NCBI GenBank assembly: GCA_963755695.1
Contig: CAVWLB010000010.1
Span: forward strand, 2,914,001-2,978,000
Reading direction: 5' to 3'
Length of the DNA: 64,000 nucleotides
Source: QHWT01 sp963755695
GTDB taxonomy: Bacteria > Acidobacteriota > Vicinamibacteria > Vicinamibacterales > 2-12-FULL-66-21
Under the pieces are notes generated by a model. It worked only from the letters and a program-made list of their open reading frames with translations. It made no database searches and was not told the DNA's origin. Positions 49,010 to 57,696 of this stretch are shown here, one piece after another. Positions within the stretch are counted from its first letter, which is position 1, and every line of letters starts with the position of its first letter. The position numbers and the translations under genes are program-made.

Positions 49010-51592
49010 ATGACGGCGGGCACGCTGATGTTCAGTCGATCGACTGCTTGGCTCTCGTACTCCGCCGCGCTGATCGCGGCGACGGCGCTCGCTGGGGCAG
49101 CGGCCGCCCCGGTTCGCGTGCCGGTGCTCGGCCAAATCGCATTGCCGCACAACTACTATTACCGTGAGCTCTATCTTCCGCAGCTCACCAGCGGCCCTTC
49201 ATCGGTCGCGTGGTCGTCCGACGGCACGGCGCTCATCTACTCCATGCAAGGCAGTTTGTGGAGACAACCCATCGACGGCACGGTGGCCGAGCAGTTGACC
49301 GACGATCCCGGAAGCGATTATCAGCCCGACTGCTCCCCCGATGGCCGCACCGTCGTCTTCGTACGATACGACGGGCGATCCATGGAATTGATGCGGCTCG
49401 ACCTCGCGTCGCGCGCGGTGCAGCCACTGACGTCAAATGGCGCGGTCAACGTGGAGCCGCGATGGTCTCCACGCGGCGACCGCCTCGCATTCGTGTCGAC
49501 CGATGGCACCGGTCACTTCCTGCTCCACCTCGCCGAGGTCCGCGACGGTCGTCTCGCCGGGTCACGCGTGCTGACGCCAGATCGGCGAAGCAGCGTTCAG
49601 CGCTACTACTACAGCCCGTTCGATCATGCGATCAATCCGGCGTGGACCAGAGACGGACGGGAACTGCTGTTCGTCTCCAATCGTGAGATCGCGCACGGCA
49701 CGGGCGACATCGTGCGCATGGCGGTGGACGCTCCCGATTCCATTCGCCTCATTCGGCACGAAGAGACATCCTGGCACGCGCGGCCCGACATGTCGCCCGA
49801 CGGCACCAGGCTGGTGTATAGCAGCTATCTCGGACGGCAATGGCAGCAATTGTGGTTGGCACCGATTGACGGCGGTTATCCGTTTCCACTCACCTACGGC
49901 GACTACGACGACACCAATCCGCGCTGGTCGCCGGATGGCCGCGCCATTGCCTTCATCTCCAATCGCTCGGGGAACACCGCGCTGTGGCTGAGCGACGCCG
50001 TGTCGGGCGAGCAACGGGCCGTTCAGATCGGCGAACGCCGATACCTCCACCCGCGCCGTCCTCTGGATTTTCGGGTGGTCGATGAGGCCGGTCATCCCCT
50101 CCCCGCGCGCATCAGCATCGTCGACACGAAGCAGCGTTCGTACGCGCCGGACGCTGCGTGGATTCACGCCGACGATCTGATCGTGCCGGAACGCCAGGCG
50201 ATCGAGACGCGGTATTTCCTCAGTGCGGGACGCAGCCGAATCTCCGTGCCGATCGACTCCTTGACGATCACCGTCAGTCACGGACCCGGCTATGAGATCG
50301 CGCGCCTCGAGGAGAATCCACGGGAGGCAGGATGGACAGGCACCCGAACGGTCACGCTCAGACGTCTTCCAGTGCCCTCAGACTGGCCTCGGTTGTGGAG
50401 CGGCGACCTGCATGTGCACATGAATTACGGCGGGTCATATCACAACACGCCGGAACACCTGGCTGAACAGGCCCACGCCGAGGGTCTCAATCTGGTTTAC
50501 AACCTGATCGTCAACAAGGAGCAGCGATTCCCTGACATCGCGAGTTTTCGTACCGATCCGGATCCCGCCTCCACGGGCGATCTGCTGATCCTGCACGGAC
50601 AGGAATTTCACACCAGCTATTGGGGGCATCTCGGGATCCTGAATCTCAGGCAACATCTGCTGCTGCCTGGCTACGCCGCTTATCCGTTCACCGCAGCGGC
50701 AAGTCCATACCCGCACAACGCGCTCATCGCGGACATGGCGCACCGTCAGCAGGCAATTGTGGGCTATGCCCATCCCTTCGACACTGACGTCGATCCGAGC
50801 CAGGAGGCCACGCTCACCAACGAATTGCCAGTCGATGCGGCGCTGGGAAAGATTGACTACTACGAGGCGGTCGGCTTCTCGGACCACAAGGCGACCAACG
50901 CGATCTGGTATCGGCTGCTCGAGTGCGGTCTACAGATACCGGCCGGCGCCGGCACGGATGCGATGGCCAATTACGCCAGCCTTCGCGGACCGGTGGGGTT
51001 GAACCGGGTGTACGTCCCGGCCACCGGTTCGTTGACGCGCGAAGCGTTCCTCGCCGCCCTCAAGGAAGGACGCGGCATGGCCACGAACGGACCGCTGCTG
51101 CGGCTGAGGGTTGGGAATGCCGGTCCCGGAGATACGGTTCGGCTCGCGAGAGACGGCACGCTCGATTACCAGGCGACGCTCGGCGCCAATTTTCCTGTCG
51201 ACCATCTCGAGTTGATCTGGAACGGCGGCGTTGTCGCGACGCTGAGCACCGGATCCGATCGACGGTCGGCCGATGTCCGCGGCAAGATCGCGGTTGCAGG
51301 GAGCGGCTGGATGCTCCTCCGCGCGTGGAACGACGGTCCGGACCCCGCCGTCATGGACATCTATCCATACGCCACGACCAGTCCGGTCTACGTCCGGGTC
51401 GGCGATCGTCCGCGCCGCTCACGCGAAGCGGCGACGTACTTCCTGCGGTGGCTGGACCGGATAGAAACAAACACCGAGCGAAATCAAAGCTACCGCACCG
51501 ACGCGGAACGCGAGGCCGTCCTCCAGGACGTGTCCAAGGCGCGGGCATTTTACGAGAGGTGCGTGCAGGAAGCCCCTCCAGCAGATCGATAA
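49010..51592 (+). CDS. Exported TolB-like beta-propeller joined to a CehA/McbA-type metallohydrolase
   Basis: 860 residues from ATG 49010 (49028 also possible). Signal peptide, then WD40/PD40 propeller repeats with the SPDGR signature (SSDGTALIYSMQGSLW, CSPDGRTVVFVRYDG, SPDGTRLVYSSYLG, SPDGRAIAFISNRSGNTALW) to about residue 345. A linker beta domain leads to a PHP-like CehA domain with DLHVHMNYGGSY, ILHGQEFHTSYWGHLGILN, GYAHPFD, FSDHKATNAIWYRL and GTDAMANYASLRGPVG. CehA/McbA enzymes hydrolyse carbamate or other esters; here the substrate is unknown. The propeller may dock it to a partner. Intact, alone, convergent with nagB. Confidence 0.88.
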   Translation: MTAGTLMFSRSTAWLSYSAALIAATALAGAAAAPVRVPVLGQIALPHNYYYRELYLPQLTSGPSSVAWSSDGTALIYSMQGSLWRQPIDGTVAEQLTDDPGSDYQPDCSPDGRTVVFVRYDGRSMELMRLDLASRAVQPLTSNGAVNVEPRWSPRGDRLAFVSTDGTGHFLLHLAEVRDGRLAGSRVLTPDRRSSVQRYYYSPFDHAINPAWTRDGRELLFVSNREIAHGTGDIVRMAVDAPDSIRLIRHEETSWHARPDMSPDGTRLVYSSYLGRQWQQLWLAPIDGGYPFPLTYGDYDDTNPRWSPDGRAIAFISNRSGNTALWLSDAVSGEQRAVQIGERRYLHPRRPLDFRVVDEAGHPLPARISIVDTKQRSYAPDAAWIHADDLIVPERQAIETRYFLSAGRSRISVPIDSLTITVSHGPGYEIARLEENPREAGWTGTRTVTLRRLPVPSDWPRLWSGDLHVHMNYGGSYHNTPEHLAEQAHAEGLNLVYNLIVNKEQRFPDIASFRTDPDPASTGDLLILHGQEFHTSYWGHLGILNLRQHLLLPGYAAYPFTAAASPYPHNALIADMAHRQQAIVGYAHPFDTDVDPSQEATLTNELPVDAALGKIDYYEAVGFSDHKATNAIWYRLLECGLQIPAGAGTDAMANYASLRGPVGLNRVYVPATGSLTREAFLAALKEGRGMATNGPLLRLRVGNAGPGDTVRLARDGTLDYQATLGANFPVDHLELIWNGGVVATLSTGSDRRSADVRGKIAVAGSGWMLLRAWNDGPDPAVMDIYPYATTSPVYVRVGDRPRRSREAATYFLRWLDRIETNTERNQSYRTDAEREAVLQDVSKARAFYERCVQEAPPADR

Positions 51593-51670
51593 TCGCAGCA
51601 CGAACCCGTCTCTTCGCGGGAAATTTGACGAGATGCCGGCCTCGACTGCGGGGGACGCCCGCAGCGACGG

Positions 51671-52396
51671 TCATTCGGCAATCAACGATCCGCCGGCCTC
51701 AGGATCGACGAACAGCGAACAATTCGGATGGCGGCGCAGCAGCGATGCCGGGTTGGATGGGCTGATCTCGTCGGCAATCATTCGCCGGACGATTTCTCTC
51801 TTTGAAGCCCCGTTGGCGAGGACCCAGACCTCCTTCGATCCGAGAATCGTCTTCAGACCGACGGTGATTCCCCACTGCGGCAGGTTGTGATGCGAGAAGT
51901 ATCTCGCCGACGACTGGATCGTGGTGGTGTGCAGATCGATACGTCTGGTGGTGCTGTCGGATGGCGATCCCGGCTCGTTCATGCCAAGGTGCCCGTTGAG
52001 ACCGATTCCAAGCAGCACCAGGCCGAATCCATCGCCGATGGCAGCATCGTATGCCTTGCAATGCCGTGTCACGTCAGGAATGTCGGGGTCGAGAAAATGA
52101 AACGCCGGCGGCGGCAGATCGATGGCGTCGATCAATTGATGTCGGAGCGTATTCCGGGTCCGCCCAGGATCGTCCGCGGCCAGCCCGCCGAACTCGTCGA
52201 GTACCAAGACGCGTGCGCGCGCGAAGGACACGAGCCCGACGCCGACGCTGCGAGCCATCTCCGCATAGATGCGGAGAGGAGTCGTACCGGTCGGGAGGCA
52301 CATCGTGAGATCCGGCGTGGTGCGGAGACGATCGCGCCACAGTGAAACGACCGCGGCGATCCACGACTCTTCAGAGTCGAATCGAAGAAGATTCAT
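51671..52396 (-). CDS. nagB: Glucosamine-6-phosphate deaminase family protein
   Basis: 241 residues. TMCLPTGTTPLRIYAEM binds the sugar phosphate, LVLDEFGGLAADDPGR aligns with the base Asp region (DEY in many relatives) and LLGIGLNGHLGMNEPGSP carries the catalytic Asn/Glu/His motif of NagB. 6-Phosphogluconolactonase is related, but the GHLGMNEPG form favours the deaminase, which makes fructose-6-P plus ammonia. Start ATG 52396 (MNLLRF). It overlaps the end of the Gfo/Idh gene by 26 bases, so the two are one operon for amino-sugar or related breakdown. Confidence 0.87.
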   Translation of the reverse strand: MNLLRFDSEESWIAAVVSLWRDRLRTTPDLTMCLPTGTTPLRIYAEMARSVGVGLVSFARARVLVLDEFGGLAADDPGRTRNTLRHQLIDAIDLPPPAFHFLDPDIPDVTRHCKAYDAAIGDGFGLVLLGIGLNGHLGMNEPGSPSDSTTRRIDLHTTTIQSSARYFSHHNLPQWGITVGLKTILGSKEVWVLANGASKREIVRRMIADEISPSNPASLLRRHPNCSLFVDPEAGGSLIAE

Positions 52397-53486
52397 TCGC
52401 CGATCCGAGCCAGAGGTCGATAGGCTTGGCAACCGTGGGTCGGAAGGGCAGCGGCACCTTCTGCCCGGTTCCGGCCGAGTAATACGCCGCGTTGAGCATC
52501 TCGAGCACGGCTCGCCCGTCCTCGCCGGTCGTGAATGGCCGCGTGTCGTCCCTCACGCACGCGATGAAGTGCTTCAACTCGTGGGGGTATCCCTGATTGA
52601 ACGCCTCCTCGAAATTCGTGAACGTCCAACCCTGCGTGGAGCCGGCTTTCTCCATGGCGTAGCCGTATCCTTTCTCGCTGTAGGTCAGGGCCGAGTTCCC
52701 CTGGAACAAGTCGGCGAACACGACGCCGCCGGTGCCGCACACTTCGATGCGATCGTCCATGCCTCCGAGTTTCGCCCAGCTGTTTTCCACGAGCCCCACC
52801 GCACCTCCCTCGAACTCCACAATCGACAGCGAGTTCTCTTCGCAGCGTGTCCGCGCGCCGTGAATCAGGCCGGTTTGCATCTGGGAGTAGACGCTGAGGA
52901 TCTTTCGCTCGGTGCCCAGCATCCAACGGAGCCAGGCAAAGCCGTGGCAGCCCATGTCCATCAAGGCGCCACCGCCTGATTTACTGAGGTCGTAAAACCA
53001 GTCGCTGTGCGGGCCCGAATGCTTTTCGCACTGGCGCAGGTAATAAACCGATCCGAGAGCGCCTTCTGCGGCCAGCTGACGGACGCGCTCGTACTTCGGC
53101 GCGAAGCACAGCTCCTCCGCGTACATCAGCTTTCGGTTCGCCGCCTTGCAGGCGGCAATCATCGCGTCTGCCTCTTCGAGAGTCAGGCAGAGCGGCTTTT
53201 CGATGATCACGTGCTTGCCGGCCTTCGCCGCATCCAGGGTGACGCGCGCGTGCAGGTGATTCGGCAAGCAGATGTCCACGACGTCGCAATCGGATGTGTC
53301 GATGGCCTCGGGGAGATCGGTGAACCAGCGCCCGATCCCGTACTTGTGCGCAAACGCTCGTGCGTGGGCCTCACTCCTCGAGTAGACGCCAACCAGCTCG
53401 GCATCGGGAACGAAGCGGTGATACGACTCGGCGTGAATGTCGGCAATGAATCCGGCGCCAATCAGGACGACTTTCGTTTTGGCCAT
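52371..53486 (-). CDS. Gfo/Idh/MocA-family oxidoreductase
   Basis: 371 residues. N-terminal Rossmann fold VVLIGAGFIADIHAESYHRF, the EKPLCLTLEEAD lysine motif of the family, and the C-terminal alpha/beta domain with GGGALMDMGCHGFAWLRWML. NAD(P)-dependent oxidation or reduction of a sugar or inositol derivative. It precedes and overlaps nagB, suggesting the sugar product is later deaminated or isomerised. The exact substrate cannot be read from sequence. Confidence 0.92.
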   Translation of the reverse strand: MAKTKVVLIGAGFIADIHAESYHRFVPDAELVGVYSRSEAHARAFAHKYGIGRWFTDLPEAIDTSDCDVVDICLPNHLHARVTLDAAKAGKHVIIEKPLCLTLEEADAMIAACKAANRKLMYAEELCFAPKYERVRQLAAEGALGSVYYLRQCEKHSGPHSDWFYDLSKSGGGALMDMGCHGFAWLRWMLGTERKILSVYSQMQTGLIHGARTRCEENSLSIVEFEGGAVGLVENSWAKLGGMDDRIEVCGTGGVVFADLFQGNSALTYSEKGYGYAMEKAGSTQGWTFTNFEEAFNQGYPHELKHFIACVRDDTRPFTTGEDGRAVLEMLNAAYYSAGTGQKVPLPFRPTVAKPIDLWLGSANESSSIRL

Positions 53487-53627
53487 GGCGTGAATCGTAT
53501 AGCTGAAGGCAATTGATCCGGCCCGGTTATGTGGCTGAGGACAAACTCATCCGAGGAGAAAACGTGAAGTCATGGCTGCTGGGATCGAAAGCCCAGGAGC
53601 GGCTGCACGATCTTGCAGAACGTGCCT

Positions 53628-54008
53628 TTACGCGAGCGTGGCGGTTGCTGGCCAGCGGCGCGCTTCGGGCCGGGTGAAGTACGACACGCCGAGGAGCACC
53701 AGCAGGGCCACAGGAACGAATGCTTCTGAACGTTGTCCAGCCAGGTAGTGCGCGACGATCGCGCAAATCCATGCGAACGTGAAGCCGGCGTACGCCCATT
53801 CCTTCAATGTCGGGAAGCCCGGAACAACCAGCACAATTGCGCCGGCGAGCTTCGCGAGGCCGAGAATCACCCTCAATTGCTGCGGATATCCGACGCGCGC
53901 AAATCCAGCGACCGCCTCCTGTGCGCCGCTCAGATAGCTGAAGGCGGCAAACAGGGACATCAGCGCAATCAGACCTGTGCTCCCCCAGTAAATGACCTTC
54001 CGCGTCAT
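53628..54008 (-). CDS. DoxX-like small membrane protein
   Basis: 126 residues with four membrane helices (VIYWGSTGLIALMSLFAAFSYL, VILGLAKLAGAIVLVVPG, EWAYAGFTFAWICAIVAHYL, AFVPVALLVLLGVSYF). Matches the DoxX-like family (DUF4870/DoxX_2-type), seen in stress or quinone contexts but without a fixed function. Stands alone between the lipoprotein and the oxidoreductase genes. Confidence 0.87.
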   Translation of the reverse strand: MTRKVIYWGSTGLIALMSLFAAFSYLSGAQEAVAGFARVGYPQQLRVILGLAKLAGAIVLVVPGFPTLKEWAYAGFTFAWICAIVAHYLAGQRSEAFVPVALLVLLGVSYFTRPEARRWPATATLA

Positions 54009-54064
54009 GGCGAGATGCTCTCCTGAAGGAATCTGCGCGGACGAGCCTCCGTCCGTTCGCTCGA

Positions 54065-55082
54065 CTATGGCAACGCCAGATACTGCTCAGGGACGTCGGT
54101 AAATCCCCACCGCTTCAACTGGCGAGCCCAGGTGCCAAGGTTGTCTGACGACACCCGAAACAGATCCATCGGAATGGTTTGAGGCACATCTTTCTTCGAA
54201 CGCACCTTCTCGAAAATGTAGCGCACGGATTCATGGCCCCAGTCGTAGGTCGTCTGGGCCAGCAGGACGGGCGCGAGCCCCTTTTGAACGTACGCGAGCT
54301 CGGACGGCAGGGCGTCTACCGCGACGATCTTGACTTTCTTGGGATCGAGGTTGCTCAGAAGCGTGTCGGTAAAGAGTGGCCAGCCGCCGACCATCGCCCA
54401 GCCGGTAATCTTCGGATTCTCTTTCTGCACCCGCAGGACTTCGGCCGTCGCGTCCTGCGGCGTCTCGACGTGATAATAGGTGCCGACGATCTTGATCTTC
54501 GGATGCGCCTTCGCGGCTTCCTTTACGCCCTCGACCCGCTTCTGCAGGTTCGGGGCATTCTGATTTCCCGCAAGAATGGCCACGCTCCCGGCGTCATCGA
54601 TATGGCTGGCCAGTTCCTCCATCACGTCCTTGCCTGCCTTCAGATCGTCGACCCCCAGAAACGCGAAGCGCTTCGACTCAGGCGCATCGCTGTCGAAGGT
54701 CATGACCTGGACGCCCTTCGCGACGGCATCGTCGATGGCCGGGGTCACCTTGGTCGCGTCGGAACAGGAGATGAGCACCGCGTTGGCCCCTTCGGTCACC
54801 GCCTGGGCGATCCGCTGCGCTTGTACCTGCCCCGTCTTCGGTCTCGGGGGTGAGCCAGGCGATTTCAACGACGGCGCCGGTGCGCTGACGCATTTCCTTG
54901 GCCGCCGCCTCGGCGCCGGCGCGCGCCGACATAAAGACCGGATTCGAGGAGCTCTTGGCGATCATCGCGATCTTGAGGTCCGGCTTGGGCGGACCCTGCT
55001 GTTTGGGTGAACCGCACGCGGCCCCGAGTGCTACGGAGAGGATCGCGACCGCGATGTGGAAACGCCTCATCACTCGTTTCAT
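54065..55082 (-). CDS. Sugar ABC transporter substrate-binding lipoprotein (periplasmic-binding type), one frameshift
   Basis: About 338 residues after correction. Lipoprotein signal with lipobox ALGAACGS (Cys lipidated), then a two-lobe periplasmic-binding fold: DLKIAMIAKSSSNPVFMSAR, GANAVLISCSDATKVTPAID, VQVMTFDSDAP, SVAILAGNQNAPN and ITGWAMVGGWPLF. Class resembles rhamnose, ribose or autoinducer-2 binders. The frame breaks in a four-G run (54830-54833); three G give ETEDGQVQAQRIAQAV. ATG 55082 has AAGGAG upstream. No permease or ATPase gene lies nearby, so it is an orphan binder in this window. Confidence 0.88.
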
Positions 55083-55106
55083 GTGCCGCTCCTTGATGCG
55101 CTCAAC

Positions 55107-55667
55107 CTAGCGTACTAGTGGTCCGATCGGGAAATCCCGATCGGACGGCGCCAACCGCTTGTAAAAGAAAACGGTATCGCAGAGTGAACCATCGGGATTG
55201 AGCGCAAAGCCGGGAACCTCGCCCACCCGAATCCATCCGGTCGAGACATAAAGCCGTTCGGCGTCGTAACCCTTGCAGGTGTCGAGCAGAAGCAGCGTGA
55301 ATCCGGCGGCCGCCGCCGCCTGCTCGAGCGCCTGCATCAACGCATGGCCAATCCCGCGCCTGCGTGCGCGACGATGGACGATCAGTTTTGCGACGTCGGC
55401 TCGATGCAGCTGGTTGGGCGCCCAGGAGGGCTGCAATTGCACGGTGCCAACGATTCCATCGGCGTCGCGAGCGATCAGGATGATCGCGCGTTTCGAGGAT
55501 GAGGCCAACCGCGAGCGCCACCATGCCTCCGCTTCCGCTTCGGTCAGGCCGGCCAGAAAGCTGACGCCGGCGCCACTGTCGATGGCATCGACCAGCAGCA
55601 GCGCGAGATCGTGAAAATCGCGTGCGGAAGGGTCGCGCCCCAAAGTCTCGATGGTCAATGACTCCAC
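55107..55667 (-). CDS. GNAT-family N-acetyltransferase
   Basis: 186 residues. Acetyl-CoA motif A is KLIVHRRARRRGIGHALM with the R-x-x-G-x-G/A turn; motif B includes LLLLDTCKGYDAERLYVSTGW. A cytoplasmic acetyltransferase for a small molecule or antibiotic-like substrate; not assignable further. It ends 24 bases before the lipoprotein gene and begins 13 bases after the S9 peptidase gene, so all three could be co-transcribed. Confidence 0.92.
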   Translation of the reverse strand: MESLTIETLGRDPSARDFHDLALLLVDAIDSGAGVSFLAGLTEAEAEAWWRSRLASSSKRAIILIARDADGIVGTVQLQPSWAPNQLHRADVAKLIVHRRARRRGIGHALMQALEQAAAAAGFTLLLLDTCKGYDAERLYVSTGWIRVGEVPGFALNPDGSLCDTVFFYKRLAPSDRDFPIGPLVR

Positions 55668-55680
55668 GGCGCGATCCAGC

Positions 55681-57644
55681 CTATTGCAGGTACTTGTCGA
55701 ACCATCCCACCAGCCGCCGCATGAGATCGCGCTGGTGCTCGGGTTTGCTGATGGCGTGTCCCTCGCCTTCGTAGATCACCAGCTCGGTCGGAACGCCAAG
55801 CGTCTTCAGCGCGTGCCAGAACTCGTAGCCCTGCGGCGTCGGCACCTCGGAGTCGCGGTCGCCGTGCAGGACGAGCGTCGGCGTCTTCGCCTGCTTGATG
55901 AAGGTGATCGGCGACGACCGCGCGTAGACGGCGGGATCGTCGTAAACCGAGGCGCCGAAGAACGGCAGCATCCACTGATCGATGCGATTCTGTCCGTAGT
56001 AGCTCTGCCAGTTCGCGATGCCGGCGCCCGCCACCGCCGCCTTGAATCGATCCGTCTGCGTCACCGCCCACATCGTCATGTAGCCGCCGTAGCTCCAGCC
56101 GAGTAATGCCGACGCGACTCGTATCGACAGGCGCTTCTTTCGCAGCAGCGTCGATGCCTCCGAGAATGTCGCGCAGATCGCCGTAGCCGAAATCCTTGAC
56201 GTTCGCTTGCGTGAACGCTTCGCCGTAGCCGTAGCTGCCGCGCGGATTGGGAAGCAGCACGAAGTAGCCCTGAGACGGGAGGTACGGCGTTCCACCGCTG
56301 CGGAAACGTGGCGAAGTGCGCGGAAGAGGGGCCGCCATGCACCGAAACCACCATCGGATATTTTCGTGACGCGATCGAATGGCTGTGGATAGAGCAGCCA
56401 GCCCTGAATCGTGTATTGGTCGCTCTTCCAGTGAATGCTCTTGGCTTCGCCCCAGGACGGGTGGATCTGAGCGTTGACCGAGGTGATCGCTGTTCGAAGG
56501 TCCGAACCGGCGTGAACTTCCGGCGCACGCTCGAAGGACTGCACGACCGCAGCGACGATTCCGCCGTCCTTGCTCGCAGAGAACGCGCTCAGGTAATGCG
56601 CCAATGCCGTCTTCCCTGCGGACGCCGACGGCTCTGGATCGCCGTCGGATCCGATTCGGTGTGACGCGAGTCTCATGTTGCCGTCGGCGCACTCATTGAC
56701 CAGCAGGTCCGTAGGCGACTTCCAGAGGAGAGCACGCGCGGACCATTCGTGTTGGGCGTAATGTTCTTCGCCGCGCCGCCGCGCGAGGGCACGAGGTAGA
56801 CGTCGCCCCCGTTGGCCCCCTCATCGCTCATGATTCCGTGAATGACGGCAATCCACTCGCCGTCCGGCGATACACCGCGGAACGGCGAGCTGGAGCCGCG
56901 GTTTCCAGATCGATTTGGTCGTCGCCGCTCGCCGCGTCGACGGTGTAGAGCTGGGCGGTCCAGTAGTTGTTGGTGCCGGATCCCACCGTCGCTTCTGCGG
57001 CGAACCACTTTCCGTCGGGCGACCAGTCGTAGTCGTAGACCCACATGTTCGCGGGACTGAGCGCCTTGATTGCTCCCGACGCGACGTCCACGATCGCAAT
57101 CCGCTGCTCGTCGAGCGTTGTCGCCGACGACACCGGAATCGGGTTTGTAGGCTACGAGCGCGCCGGCCGCCTGCGTCGAGCCGGCGACGTAGAGAAACGC
57201 GATCTGCTTGCCATCAGGGGACCAGCGCGGATGATCGAGCTGCCCCTTCGCCGCGGTCACCTTTCGCGGCCGCGACGACATGTCGGTCACGAAGATCTGC
57301 CGCTGGCCGTGCGACGCGGGGTCCGAGACAAATGCCAGCATCCGGCTGTCAGGCGACCAGGCCAGTCCTGCCTCGTGCGACTGGGTTGTGCCGCTCGCGA
57401 CAGCGGAAATGCGAATCGGCTTGCCGGATGGCAGCTCCTTCACCCAGATCGCGGTTGGCCCTTCATCGCCCGAAGGCGTGAGGTCTTCGACCCACGCGAC
57501 CCGCCGCCCGTCGGGGCTTACCGCGGTTTCGGCGAAGCCGTGGACCTTTTCGATCGATTCGATCACCGCGTCAACCGCCGGCCGCGATTGGGCGGCAACC
57601 GTGCCCGGAAGCGCGACGAGGAGCGCCCAGAGAATCATTCGCAT
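55681..57644 (-). CDS. S9-family prolyl oligopeptidase-like peptidase, frame broken several times
   Basis: About 650 residues after repair. Signal peptide (MRMILWALLVALPGTVAAQ), then a beta-propeller with SPDGRRVAW, SPDSRMLAFVSD and SPDGKQIAFLYV, and a C-terminal hydrolase domain: VVSVHGGPSSAHFATFPQ, YFVLLPNPRGSYGYGEAF, nucleophile GWSYGGYM, acid LHGDRDSEVP and a His in YEGEGHAI. About six frameshifts lie at 55.9-57.15 kb, but catalytic and propeller motifs survive; I regard it as an assembly patch. Likely a periplasmic or secreted peptidase. Confidence 0.86.
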
Positions 57645-57696
57645 CCGCGCATTGTACGCGTCCGTCCGTCCGGTTCGGCCTGCCCCGTTTCAGCGC

